DNA of 64,000 nucleotides, taken from contig MNCI01010025.1 of NCBI GenBank assembly GCA_015680685.1, forward strand, positions 314,860 through 378,859, written 5' to 3'. The first letter of the stretch is position 1, and each line of letters opens with the position of its first letter. The notes below the pieces were generated by a model, which ran no database searches, was not told where the DNA came from, and saw only the letters and a list, made by a program, of their open reading frames with translations. Both the position numbers and the translations under genes were made by a program. Source of the DNA: Gnetum montanum (Eukaryota; Streptophyta; Gnetopsida; Gnetales; Gnetaceae). Positions 46,752-58,985 of this stretch are shown here, piece after piece.

Positions 46752-48502
46752 TACCCCCATAACTAAATGAAAACTCATCCTCGAGTTCCTTACAATAATA
46801 TCATGTAGGTATGGAATTATTGAGGGAAATGGAACTAATGGGATGACATGTGAATGGATCATTATTACAAGACTTGACAAAACTGGTGCTCATGAAAACA
46901 AGGGTGAATGGATTATTACAATGACATCAGGCCTTTTTTGACAACTGAGAAAGAGAGAGAGAAAGAAGTGTTGTTGTTGCCAATGCCAAGATTACACCTT
47001 CATTGTCCATCTATAAGCACGCCATCGATCTTGCTCCTTGCATAGTTGCTTCAACGCTACTCCATTCCAAGTGTTTACTCCAGATCTGCTCCGTTGTTTG
47101 CATGGTCACCATCTACACACACAACACAATCTTATATTAGCAAGGGCAATTGAATCATCATGTAATTAATACCTTGCTTTGGTGTAAGTCCATTGGCTAG
47201 GTTGTGGAATGGATGATATGGATTTAGGAATATGTCACTGATGACTACTGAAGGTGTAGGCATAAGGAAGAAAATCAAAAATTTCAGGGCTAGGAGAAAA
47301 TTGAAAAAAATTAGGCCCCGTACCCTCATGACTAATCGCAAACCTCCGGTAGCATTAAAATGGAGAAAGAAAATAAGTAAGAAAGATAGATAAAATGGGA
47401 CAACTATGGCATCGATGAAATGGATGTCAAGATGGAAATGAAAAATATAAAATTAATTGGAAAATGTTAATGGAAAGAATTTAACTAAGGCTCCAAATAG
47501 GAATCTCAATGGATCCTCCCCAAAGCAGGCTCATGCCCTTAATGCCTTGACAAACCCACATTCAAAGAGTCTGTAGGCCTTGAGAATGTTATTTGGAACA
47601 AGAGTTAAAGTCTTAACCACAAGAATTTACCAAAAAGAAAACAATGCATCAACCAAAATATATACACTAATGATACAACCGGAAATGAGGTGAACAATGG
47701 AGAGAAGGATGGAGAGAAGAGAGATGGAACGAAATCCCAAGAACAAGGTGGTGTACAGCCCCTTGTGTGTTGGATGATTAATGTGACTTGGCAAATCTCA
47801 TTTCAACTCTGACCTCAAACCAACCACATCCAATGACTTCACATCAACGCATTCGGTTAAACCATCCACTTGGGCAACAAGAATGCACGTTCCAAGAGCC
47901 ACCACCATTCCAACGAAACAAAGGAGAGAATGGGAAGTGAGAAGGGCCTTAGTTAGAGGGAACACTTTTGGGTTCCATAACCAATGCTTTTTGCCTGAGT
48001 TTATTCATATAAGGGGTGTGCTTTGAATTCTCACTTGGATATTTTTTTGAGTTTTGTGTTTTTATGTGTGAGAACCACACCATGCAAAGACTTCTTATTT
48101 GTATTGTCTTAGCTTCCAATAGTTGGGTAGCATCGGAATGGCAAGAAAACTCAAGAAGAAACATTCAAGCACTCAAGAGAATGATCAACACAAAAGCATT
48201 GAGTTCCCTTGAAGTCACACCCTTTTCAATCCTTGAGTCCTTCCTTAGTTTAAGAAACACCTAGTCACTGATTCATTTAAGTCCTTATTAAGAAAGGGAC
48301 TGTACATTCCCAAGCTAAGAGAGACCATAGAAACTGATGGATGGATGGATGAACTAAACTCATTGCTTGCCATATCAAAAGAAACATACCTTAGTATCAA
48401 CGTTGTGACTTAAAGGTAAAAAGCAAATATTAGCAATCAATATGAAAATAGTTCATACCATTATGAAGAACACTTATTATGGGAAAAACTTACAGGGTGG
48501 AT

Positions 48503-48534
<32 letters not shown>

Positions 48535-48800
48535 AATTGGAAAAGTATAACGATGCTGTAAAAAAAATGAGAAAAGTTAAAGAAATTTGTAAAACAAAAA
48601 TCAGAAAAGTTAATGAAATTCGCAAAACAAAAATGTGTAAAATAAAAATGTCGTAAAACAAAAACTTAAAAGAACTAAGGACCCCATATGATTAGCATAG
48701 GTGGCCATCTCCCCCATGACTAAGTTGTAAGGGAGAGATCCAAAATAATGAACATTTGTTTGAATTTCGTAAAAGTGCCCAATTTCTCCCAATTGATGAT
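46752..48800. other. 3' non-coding region of the gag-protease element
   Basis: Where pol would be expected there are no RT or integrase motifs in any frame. Open frames (for example 47949-48164 minus) have no domain. A (CA)13 microsatellite lies at 48503-48528, and a short (TGGA)n run lies near 48338-48350. Confidence 0.6.
48503..48528. repeat. (CA)13 microsatellite
   Basis: Thirteen uninterrupted CA units. Confidence 0.95.
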
Positions 48801-48820
48801 CTTAGATTAAGGGATGGAAG

Positions 48821-49420
48821 TTAGGGACACTCATATTCCCATGTGTCTATGCCTTGATTGTTGGCATGGGATTCCTCAGTTCGTTCCATGGACATGTTTT
48901 TGCTCCTTCTATCTATCAACCACAGGGTGTCTACTACTTCTTGTGTGGTTGCTACATACAGGCATCTTTGGTTCAAAGTTTCGTGGGCACACCTGTTACA
49001 TGGAGGCATTTCCTCCATGTCATCACCTGATGAATCACTGTATGTGATGCATGGAAATTTTCTCTTATCGATCTTTCCACAAATATTTATCTTAGAAATT
49101 TCCAAGGAAAGATCATGGATCCTAAGGCATGCATCTATTGTACTAAGCCATGCCCTTCCCATTATAATTGGAAAGTCCCCTTCATTGTTGTTCACTTCAA
49201 TCACCAAGAAATCAGCTAGGTAAGACCAACCACACCCAGTGGTAATGATGTCCTCCACCAATCCCAAGGGAATTGTGATGGACTAGTCTACCAACTCTAG
49301 TTGAATGTTGCTCTTCTTAATTTGGGGTAGGTTCTAGGCATGATACATCTCTCATGAAATTAAGTTGACCCCAAAACCTGAGTCAAGAAGAGCCCTATGT
49401 GGTTCATTTTTGGTGATCTA
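48821..49420 (-). pseudogene. protease of the gag-protease element
   Basis: Retropepsin-like domain. Active site ALLDSGFGVNLIS (about 49396-49358) is a DSG triad with Phe where Ala is usual. Downstream FPIIMGRAWLSTIDACLRIHDLSLEI (about 49170-49090) matches the conserved I.GR.WL region. Two or three stops lie between the active site and the long open piece (49267-48821), so this copy is inactive. Confidence 0.8.
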
Positions 49421-50093
49421 CAAATAGATTAAGGAACTCCTAGGATCAGTTAGTTTCCTAGGAAGGTGGCCCACCTTGATCCAGTTAGTTATAGTATGCA
49501 TTAACATTACCGTATGAGTTACGCTCTGTTGGACTGAAGGGTGCTTCGAAGTGTTAGATAGTGGAGGAGTGTTCATGGCCTCAACCGCTTGTTGTTGCAA
49601 GAGTTTTTTTAGGCTTTTGGTTTTGAAGTAAGGTCTTCTCTTTTTACAGTTGTCAGAACCAGTAGCAAGTTGGATATTTACAGCTCTCACAGTGTGACGT
49701 TGTTGTGGTTGAGGATGAAGTTCCCCTTGCATTGTTGGAGCAAGAGGTGTTATGGGAACTACTTGTGATGGAAGAGGTGTGGATGGAACAAGTGTGAGAT
49801 GTCTCCAAGAGTTGAAGGAATCCTTCTAAAGTATTCTAAACTTGGTAGTGATGGTTAGGGGTTGCATGAGTTATAGAGTCACTTGGAGAAACTGGTTGTT
49901 GCACATAATATCCATAAGGGTCAAGCTTCCGGTAAGGGTAATGTTGTGTTGGCGGTGGCATCCCCCATGACTATGGGTATTTCCACTATTGATTTTTTTT
50001 GATGGGCTATGGTGGAGTTCCACTCGAATAATACAATAGGGGTTGGTGGAACTACCTTCAGTTACCTTGTGGATAAAGTAACCTGTGGGGTGT
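49421..50093 (-). pseudogene. gag-protease linker region
   Basis: Open pieces rich in Gln, His and Pro (49732-49418 and 50212-49871), in different frames. One contains KKRRPYFKTKSLKKLLQQQA, a basic segment. No zinc knuckle is seen. Probably the C-terminal part of gag. Confidence 0.5.
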
Positions 50094-51100
50094 TTACCGT
50101 TGGTTGAGTCTTCGATTAAGCACATACACCCCAGACTCCTGTAGATGTGAGATGATGGGACAGCATCCCTTAGGATGGTCATAATGGTAGATCTCATATC
50201 CATCATCATCATCTAAATTTGAATCCATAGCCACATTGGAGTTAATGATTTTTCCCTTACCCTTGTTATGTGCAGGGCTTAAATCTCTCCACTTTTTCTC
50301 ACCTTTTTCACTACTTTGTTCTACCATAGACTCTTCTACAATTTTAAATACTATTTCAATTCTTGAGTCTAAGGAATCACAAATTTGGTCTACTATGGCT
50401 GATACCTCAGTTGTTAATTTTTGGATCGGCAAAGTTTTCCGATTCACCAGCTCTTCAATTGATGACTCATCCTCTTCATCGCAAAATTTGACTCCCTTCT
50501 TTCGAAGGGAGGGATCACGGTTATACTCTTCTGCACTTTCTCTTTTGTGTAGCTCACCTTCTTCATTTGCTACTTGCTCCAACAAGCTACATACTTCATG
50601 GGCTCTAAGTTGTGAGAGTCTCCCTTGGGCATAAGTCCCAAGGGTTCTTCTAGTTTCATTCCTTAGCCCATCCATGATGTGGTGAAGTTGATCCCACTAA
50701 GTGTAACCATGGCTCAGGAAACAATGTAACAATGTGTAATAGAAGGCCATGGCATCATCCAAGGGTTTGGGTGTATCTTGCTTCTAGCCTTGGATCTACT
50801 TATGCAAATTGGACACTCTAAAGTACGTTTGATACTTTTCGTTGAATAGTTCTAACATTGTACTCCACCTCTTGATGGTTTCTGGCTTCAAGGACTGGTA
50901 CCAGCTCTCTACTTCTTTGGCGAGTGTCCTTGGGAACAACTTAAGTTTTTTCCACTTATTTTCTATATTCTGCAAGGCATAGGCATCATGGAATTCCTGT
51001 AAATGATTTTGCGGATCTGCATCATATCCCCCTTCATATTGTTGGATGTTGTTCATGTCTAATTATTTGATCCTGCTATCTTTTAAATTCCTTGTGGGAA
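50094..51100 (-). pseudogene. gag of the second LTR element
   Basis: The piece 51056-50796 reads WKKLKLFPRTLAKEVESWYQSL and WSTMLELFNEKYQTYF, the core of the plant retrotransposon gag domain (LF...L...A..W...L....W..L...F...Y). The next piece (50675-50094, 193 codons) opens MDGLRNETRRTLGTYAQGRLSQL and continues with an acidic, Ser-rich stretch, typical of the capsid C-terminal half. A short interrupted gap lies between them (about 50676-50795). Confidence 0.8.
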
Positions 51101-51106
51101 TCCTAA

Positions 51107-51840
51107 CTACCTCCAGTATGTCAAGCATACTTTAGGTTGCGAGTAGGGGCTTGTCATGATCATCTCTTTCATGATGCTTATGATGTCTATGTTGTTCCCT
51201 ACTTTCCCTACGTTCTTGCCCTTGTCCTCTCTCTTGACTTTCCCATCGAGGTTTTTCATCCTTCTTACTTTTGTCCTCACCTTTATGTTCATGGTGGCTG
51301 CGCCTAGATGTGGAAGGAGAGGATGAGTGATGTGAAGAAGGGGAACCATTGCCTTGACAATCTTTTCTTGCCTTCTCTTTGGCTACTACAGCCCTAATCA
51401 TGGTGATGATCTAAGTGCCCATCCTTAGCATAAGTGGTTGTTCCCTCTATGAACAGTTGGTGTTCACAGGCATTAGAAATAGGAATATGTATCATTGATC
51501 GTAGGTTCTAATACTCAACCTCCTCACCATCGTTAGGAGGGGGAACATCTTTTGCTAAAGAACTCATGATAAAGGGTTCCTCATCTCCTATTTCACTAAG
51601 GACATGCAGGGCCTTGCCCTTCGACAATGTATGTTGGCTCTCCTGCCTTAAGTCTCTCATATGTTGGGCATCTGTGGGATAATAATCCCTCATGTCAAAA
51701 TCCTCCACAATGTATTCAGCATATAGCTCAGTCATGTCTATCTGTGCCAAGCCACAGAAAAGCATGTGAGAGATTGATCAATCTGGGGGGTAACACAATG
51801 TTACCTTGCAAGTCTCTCCATTTTAGTTGTTCATCTTGAT
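51107..51840 (-). pseudogene. gag N-terminal part, Lys/Arg/His-rich
   Basis: Overlapping frames 51401-51132 and 51349-51107 contain a basic repeat-like segment (KGEDKSKKDEKPRWESQERG). The frame 51765-51508 is acidic and reads DFDMRDYYPTDAQHMRDL. These lie upstream of the capsid core in the same element. Domain family not recognised. Confidence 0.4.
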
Positions 51841-51958
51841 GGAGGATAAAAGTGAAGTCTAGAATATACTCATCGGGATGAGTATAAACTATCTTGTATT
51901 GTTTAGGATTTGGCTATTTTTCGTTATGTTTTTTATCTTGCCGACTGTCTCGTGTGTG

Positions 51959-52085
51959 NNNNNNNNNNNNNNNNNNNNNNNNNNNNNNNNNNNNNNNNNN
52001 NNNNNNNNNNNNNNNNNNNNNNNNNNNNNNNNNNNNNNNNNNNNNNNNNNNNNNNNNNNNNNNNNNNNNNNNNNNNNNNNNNNNN
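51959..52085. other. assembly gap (127 N)
   Basis: Covers the primer-binding site and about the first 55 bases of the right LTR of the gag-protease element, judged by alignment with the left LTR. Confidence 0.98.
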
Positions 52086-52966
52086 TGTGATCTAGTCAAA
52101 CTCCATAGACTAAATGCCTAAACACCCCATGGAACACTTAGGGTTAATCATTCGTTTTCTTCCTAGACTTACTTGTTGTTGTCATGGTGTATGGTTAAGT
52201 AAGTCCAAGGTATATTATTTCTTTTGATATTTTAAGATTTTATGTCTTCTATGCTAAGAGCAAAGAGTTGAGAAAGCTAACTAACTCTAACTAAGATCCT
52301 AAGTATAAATTAACTAGCGTCAGCATCCATTCCCACTTATCGTACACACCCTGAACTATGCAACTATGGCTACCAAACGCTAATTATTACTGGGATCACC
52401 ACATGTGACGCATGTGCTCGAAGTGGTCGTACTAAGGCACCTAACTAGCCTAAGTATGATGAGCAGCTAATTTCTTAACTAGCTATACACATCCATAGGT
52501 GCTCGTAATCAAGTCTTACTCATCCCGCATTTTCGGAGACAAGGGTGAGAGAATCTAATCGCGATGCATAGCCGATTCCTTGGTTAGCCATACACATTCG
52601 TCAATGCTTGTAACCAAGTCGTACTCATGCCATGCTAATGCATGTAATAAATAACATGTAAGAAATAATAGGTAATAAATCTTGTTCCATGAACTGCAAG
52701 GTTTATCCACAAAGCTTGTCTTTATTGCCATACACAACTTGCATTCAGGTACAAAGTTGCTCGAATAAAGATCTGTTCACTTGGGGACTCCTACTGCAGG
52801 CACATGGAAAATATTCTATCTCTAAAGTGATTAGACTACCAAAGCTTTGCTACTTCTAGCCTAGGATGATAAATTACGGGAGTGCTACCTCTTATTTATA
52901 TATTTGGTAGCAGACCACGATATCACGTACGCAATATTGCGGTGCATGCGATATCACGTCTCATCA
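52086..52966 (-). repeat. 5' LTR of the gag-protease element (left end in gap)
   Basis: Colinear with 45869-46751 and ends CTCATCA. The first part is lost in the N gap. Confidence 0.9.
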
Positions 52967-52971
52967 AGCTT

Positions 52972-53225
52972 CTACCTTTCCAAAAATCTATATTTTTTAT
53001 CGCCTCTTATTTATCAAGGTCTTTGTATTGGCACTCATATTAAAAATATGAGAATTTCTTCTTCTTAATGTCCTCTTTGTAAAACTAAGGACTCTTTTTT
53101 TCATGTTTTTGTTGAGTGTCTTGTTACACAACATGCTTGGAAATGAACATCCAAAATTTGTAATAACTTTTAAACAACCATCAATGAAATCATTCTTAAG
53201 TGGGGGTGTTAGGACTCCAAAATAA
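52972..53225 (+). pseudogene. LINE fragment (zf-RVT end of reverse transcriptase)
   Basis: A plus-strand frame near 53065-53150 reads CPLCKTKDSFFHVFVECLV and then AWK. This matches the CPLC....E...H.F..C......W pattern found at the C-terminal end of plant non-LTR retrotransposon reverse transcriptases. It is short and decayed and has no other LINE part nearby. Confidence 0.55.
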
Positions 53226-53237
53226 TTATAATATAGA

Positions 53238-53840
53238 TGATGAAGCATTTTTTGCTAAATATAAAAAATTTTAATGAATATTATATTAATCAACTAAGAT
53301 GTTGCATCTACGATGTCACATCTACTATATCATAGGCTAAGATGTTGTGTCATAAACACGATGTTACAAGTACACTAAATGCCTATAAATACAAGTCACC
53401 TATTATGTTTATGGTACCTTTTGATCAATCTACTAGCTAGACTTTGTTAGTTTTCTTTCTTTAACTTAGCAATATTTGTGAGTGCCATCGATGTGATGAT
53501 TAATAGTTGTACACATCTTTAGTTAAGTGTAGTGTACCTAGATGCTCTTCATGTCTAAAAGTAAAGATTGAGGTTATTCTTTGTCATTGCAGCATATCAT
53601 TTAGACTAGATTTACATCTCCATTATCAATTACATTTATAATATCATTTACATTTTCCTTGTCATTTACTTTTACAGTGTTTGTTAAATATTTGGCAAAA
53701 CAAGTACAACCAGTTTCAAGCACAAAAATAGAACTATCTTGTAACCTAGTAGTGGCTTAGCTTGATTTTCTTAGTAGTAAGTTACTTGGTAATCCCAGTG
53801 GTCATTATATTAGCCCAAGGGATGTCTGGTAAGTTGAGAA
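53238..53840 (+). repeat. degenerate LTR of the second family, plus-oriented
   Basis: Starts TGATGAAGCA, has a plus-strand TATA box (GCCTATAAATACAAG, about 53380) and shares blocks with the LTRs at 55409 and 56974 (CTATAAATACA..TCACC, ATGTTTATGG, AACTATCTTRT, AGCCCAAGG). The right boundary is approximate. Confidence 0.5.
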
Positions 53841-54147
53841 CATATCCTTATTACCATAGACTAGTTTAGCATTCTATTTTCATTATTCCTAGTTCATAGA
53901 ATTTATATTCATTTTACCATGTTTCACTTTAGCACATTGAGATTCATTCAACATTAATTGATCATATAACTTACCAAGAGTGAGACCATACATCATGATT
54001 TCTAATAACTCCAGCAAGAATACAATGATCGCGTACTCACTATCAATAAGCTAGTATACAATATTGTCCTATCCATGGGTTACAATCTTGTGACTTGCAT
54101 ATGCTTGTAACTTTTATAGTTAGGCATTGGAAATACTTGTTACTAAT
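53841..54147. other. AT-rich DNA
   Basis: Nothing recognised. Confidence 0.4.
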
Positions 54148-54280
54148 TAATATGTACACCCTAAGATATATAGTCTAATTAAAACTCTATAACTCAACCT
54201 TACCTATTAGAATTGAATCCATGACTTAGAGCATTCAAATCAAAAGTCTTACTACTAGGCTAACACTTCATTGTTTTAAT
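54148..54280 (-). mobile_element. SINE, tRNA-derived
   Basis: Minus strand: CAATGAAGTGTTAGCCTAGTAGTAAGAC (A box), GGATTCAATTC (B box), then TATAGAGTTTTAATTAGACT and TTAGGGTGTAC. The most complete copy of this tail type. Confidence 0.65.
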
Positions 54281-55408
54281 GAAATCAGTCTTAGTGATCA
54301 ACCTGCTTTGTCTACTTCCTTTCTTTACATTTGAATGTGTCTTTGACTACTTGTTCTTTACTCTATTTGGAAGCTTTAATGTATAACTATTTTCCAATGA
54401 CAAGAGCATAACTTTGACCTCTCTTCAAGAGTTAGATATTAGATTCTTAAAATATTGCTTTTCAACCACCACTTTAATCAAAAAAGCTCCCATTAAAAGC
54501 TAAATAATTAATTTATTTTCTATGGTATTAATTTATTTTTGTGTTGAATGCTTAAAGATAGGAAGCTTTAAGCTTCTATTTCTATTTTTTTATTACTTCT
54601 GATTACTGTGCTCTTTTGTCTTTAGAGAGAGTCTTCTTCTTCTCTTTACAAGAAATCATTTCAAAATAAGTAAAAACCTATGAGAATGCTTCTAAATAAT
54701 GGAAAGGCCTAATCCTTTTCCTACCATAGAGGGGAGGTTTTTTTAGGATTGGTTGTATGGATAAAAAATTTAAAAGGCATCCTCAAAACTGTTGGGCCTT
54801 TGTTTCAACTCTTTCTTCATTAATTTGATGTGCTTAAATTTTTTTAAACATTATATTGTGTATTTCTCATATCCTATATCATCATTTTAATTTTCTATAC
54901 ATTGACTTGCAATCTAATTCTAAGATCATGTTCAATGTATTCAAAAAAGGATCAAACTACAACAAATGGGTTTAAATTACCAAGAAATAATTACAATTAA
55001 TATAGATTACATTATAATGGATCCTAATGCTTGAGATAAAATAAACTATGAATATAATAAACCATAAATATCTATTTAACATGTCTCATTACCATATTCT
55101 TGCATTATTCCAAAATCCAAATAACATAAAAATATGAAATGAAGCTTTATTATATTCGAAGACTCATTGGATCTTTGCGACAAATATATCATTTTCATGA
55201 AAAATAAAGATAGACTCTACAAATTGACCAAGGACAAATGGAGGCATCAATGACAAATCATACAGGCATTTTTTTGTAACATTATAATGCTATCGCAAAT
55301 GGGTATAAGAAAGAAACACATGTAACTCATCTTCAAGGGCTCCTGATTTGTACAACCTACGAATGCACTCTTCTCAGTGGAGTTGAATCTATCTTCTACT
55401 TTTACTTT
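54281..55408. other. AT-rich intergenic DNA
   Basis: No gene. The open frame 55247-55477 (minus) has no recognisable domain. Confidence 0.45.
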
Positions 55409-56130
55409 TGATGAAGCATCAAAGTGTTGCATCGATGGGCCCCCATTGACGTGGCCTTGTTGATGTAGCCTCATCAATGTGGTGCTGCCTCATTGATGGG
55501 GCCATGTCAACATAGTGTTTGTTGCATTTATGAGGCCCTATCAATGTAGCTCCACAATAAAGTCTATAAATACATGCTCACCAATCATGTTTATGGCATG
55601 CCATATCATAGTTGTAGTAGAGCTCTTGTAGTTTTGTCATTTGAGAGTTAAAATATTTCTCTAAGTTCCTACAACTGGAGTCAGAAAGTGTATGGATCTT
55701 TATTCAAGAATTGATGTACCTGAGCACACTGGTGTGAATGACAATAAAGATGAGTCTTTTGATCAAACCTTACAGCACTTGGAATAGATTAATGATTTAT
55801 TTTAGCACCTACTATTTTCAATAATTAAGCTAAATTTGACTTTAATTGATTAATTAATTAATATAAATAGATTAAACACATAAGTATGATTTCTTTGAGC
55901 ATAACATACAACATTGGGTAATCCTAGTAGCACTTAATGCTTGGTAGTCTAGCAATGTTGTATGCATTCAAGACATGTACAGAAAGTGGGACTAGATGCT
56001 TACGTTAGGATAATTAGTTATAAATTAGCAATTAGATTAGTTAAATTGGTTTATAACATAAGTTTTAACTTGTTGTTAATAATAGGTTAATAAAATATAA
56101 AATAATAAAAATCATGTGCCTCAATTACAT
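55409..56130 (+). repeat. degenerate LTR of the second family, plus-oriented
   Basis: Starts TGATGAAGCATC, the reverse complement of the LTR end at 58731-58742. TATA box TCTATAAATACATG near 55563. Blocks shared with 53238 and 56974. The right end is not found, so it is probably truncated. Confidence 0.55.
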
Positions 56131-56973
56131 TAAAAATCATTGCTATGATGAATATCATGAAAAATTAAGCAAACTTGATGATAGCATTTCAATACTCGAT
56201 GGGAATAGCAACTAAGAGATAGTGAGCATCTACGTCTAGTTTATTAGATCTAATGTGGTGTAAATAAAATGCCCCTTGCCTTTCACACTATCCTACATTT
56301 GTGTTAAAATATTCTTCTTGACTAATTTGGAAATATTCTTAGGATTTTGTGCATGTCCTCCTAAGAGATCTTCTATTTTCTCAACCATTGCATCCCCTAA
56401 AAATACCAACTATGGTCTCACCAATCCTTAAGAACTAGTTTAGAGAATTTTTCTTACCTTAAGGTATGTAAGCTATGAGTACATGTAATGAATTGGCATA
56501 AGGCATTTTCTTCTAAATGTAATAAGTCACATGCAGATAGTAACATTCAATAAGATGTTTGCATCTTCAACGTTAACTCATCAAGAAGAAAATTTTTTAA
56601 CACTCTTCTAATATCTTTTTAAAGTTTTGCACCGAGTCTAGGTCCTAGTACAACACATCCATCCAATACAATAGGATGGATGATAGTTTGAAAAATATAA
56701 AATATATATATAAAAACATAAATAAAATACCAAAAATTAGCCTCCATTATGCTTCCAATCTAGCCATCTAGGACCAATAAGAGTAAGTAAGGTAATTAGA
56801 AATTAAATCCAAAAGTAAAAAGAATAAAAGAATATGAAAATACCCATGTACCAAAAGTACATGTAAATATGGAGTCAATACTTCAAAACCTATAAGCAAA
56901 TATCATTATATCCAAGAAATCCCAAGTTCTAATTTCAAAAGCATATGAAAGAATGGGTATTAGCATACATAAT
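56131..56973. other. AT-rich intergenic DNA
   Basis: No gene or known repeat recognised. Confidence 0.45.
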
Positions 56974-57858
56974 TGATGAAATGTAAATACATTTGCTACA
57001 TTAATACGTATGCATTGACATATTCCCATTGATGCATAAATATATCATTTGATGTGTGGATGCATATGCGTTGATATGATTCAATCCTTTGCCTATATAA
57101 GTGCATGTACCCATCACACTTATGACACATTTGATCATTCTTGTAGTGAAGCTCTAATAGTTTTTATCCATGAAGATTGAACTTTTTCTCTTCTAAGTGC
57201 CCATAGCAAGGCTTGAGTCAATTGTATAGAATTTCATTTGAACGCATCATGTTGCTAGATACTTATGCATGATGACAATAAAATTGATATTGATTCCATC
57301 CATTGAAGCAATTAGATGAGCATTTATTTTACTTTTCATTAGTTTATCCTTAATGCATTTTACTTTTTTGTACTTAGCAATAAAATATTTTATTTAATAG
57401 TAGCACTTGAGTACAATTACTTTGAGCATAATGTATTGACGTTTCATAATCTTAGTAGTGGATACTTGATATGCCTAGTACTAGACATTTGGTAACCCAA
57501 CGACATTCATATAAGTTCAAGCTGTGTATGGAAAGGGGAAATAGATACTCAATGCTTAGGATAGTATATAATTATTTCATGCTCGTAGTTAATTAGTTTA
57601 ATATTTAATATTCTAATATATTATTCTTTTAATATTTTCAATATTATTATAATAAAAATGAAACTATCTTATGCCCTAGTGACAGTTAACCATACACTTA
57701 AACCAACATAAGTTATGATTGGGAAGACAATGACCTACCATCTAATGCTTAGTTATCTAGAACATCATGTAAGCCCAAGGCCCATGAAATTTAATCAAAT
57801 TACATGTGAATGCTTTTGATCTATATGGTTGGGCATAGGAAACTCTCATTGCTGATCA
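56974..57858 (+). repeat. probable solo LTR, plus-oriented
   Basis: 885 bp, TGATGAAATG...GCTGATCA, with plus-strand TATA box (GCCTATATAAGTGC, about 57090). Flanks ATAAT (56969-56973) and ATAAC (57859-57863) match at 4 of 5 bases, consistent with a decayed target duplication. Confidence 0.6.
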
Positions 57859-57866
57859 ATAACTAG

Positions 57867-58742
57867 TGATGAGTGGTAGGTACCCCCTATGCCCAACCAT
57901 AAAAATTAGGAGCATTCATGCATGATCAGGTCGAATTTTGTGGAATGGAATAGTTTGGCATCTACATCATTAAGTATTCATTGTAGTTCACTATCTTCCA
58001 CTTGGAATAGTGATAGCTTTGTCATGTATGATTTAGTCCAAGGTAAGGCATATGATGGTTGATGTTGTTTCTACTTTATGCTACTCTTAAAAATAATAGA
58101 GAACTTAACTATTTAATATAATTAACAATAGAAAGTAAATTCTAAACTAGCCTACAAATGATGAGTTTTTGTTCCTAGCTTGCCATACACATCTTGAAAC
58201 CACGTATCCACTACTGGGATTACTAGGTGCTATGCTACTAGGTGAACCAAGCAATAACATTGTTGGGATTACCCAGTGAATATGTGTTTATGCTTGAAAC
58301 TAGTCATGCTCATTCCACCAATTGATTAACTTGCATGAAATGTAGATATTATCTAAGTACATAAAAAGTAAATTGCATGGAAAGTAAATCTAATCTAGGT
58401 CAAAGTGTTGCAATGAATAAGAATCAATATCGATATTATTTCTATTCATGGAATGTGTAGAAGTACATTGCCACTAGAGTAAAATGTTGTACAATTGACT
58501 CAAATCCACATTGTGGGCACTCACTAAATGCTCTCTAAGACTATAGAATAAAACTGCAAGGGTTCGACTACTCTATTGACAAAAGATGCGCAATACACAA
58601 TGGGAGTATGCGTATTTATAGGCAAAGAAAAATGGTGCATTGATGTGGTAAATATTACATCAATGGGATCTCATCCATGCAGTCATGTTGATGTAGCTAC
58701 ATTGACAAGATCCCATCGATGCAACCAATTGATGCTTCATCA
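57867..58742 (-). repeat. LTR of the second family, minus-oriented
   Basis: 876 bp, TGATGAGTGG...CTTCATCA. The bases after it (taccccatgattgagtcaaaacttatcct) match those after the left LTR at 46752, so internal element sequence follows to the right. Minus-strand TATA box (GCCTATAAATACGC) near 58625-58612. It lies tail-to-tail with 56974-57858 across 8 bases. Confidence 0.75.
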
Positions 58743-58985
58743 TACCCCATGATTGAGTCAAAACTTATCCTTATCCTCGACTTAACAAGATAGGACTGAG
58801 CTTCCTTTACAAAAAATTGGAAAAGTATGGTATTATTAACTAATGCTAACTATGTTAAGAGCTACAATAGGGAAATTGGAGGAGAAATTAATTTCATACA
58901 TTAAGATTTGGGGTTGAAATATTATTTACAACTCTCAAACACTAGGGATCTTTTCTCACAAAAATCAAAAACTGTCCTCCACATG
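58743..58985 (-). mobile_element. internal stub of a second-family element
   Basis: The first 40 or so bases align with 46752 onward, including the polypurine tract. After that nothing coding is seen. The 5' LTR expected further right is absent. Confidence 0.5.

Larger units (their letters stand above)
45816..52966 (-). mobile_element. 7.15-kb gag-protease LTR element without RT or integrase
   Basis: LTRs 45816-46751 and about 52033-52966 are flanked by identical AGCTT (45811-45815 and 52967-52971). Termini are TGATGAG...CTCATCA. On the minus strand a polypurine tract (ATGGGGGTA) adjoins the left LTR, so genes run leftward. Inside are gag (about 51.8-50.1 kb) and protease (49.4-48.8 kb), then 2 kb of non-coding DNA. 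No RT, RNase H or integrase motif was found. The intact ends and duplication argue that it moved in this form, probably with enzymes from another element. Confidence 0.85.

Noticed and set aside
49418-50634. Plus-strand frames 50236-50634 and 48858-49223
   Set aside because: Shadows of minus-strand gag and protease, which show clear motifs.
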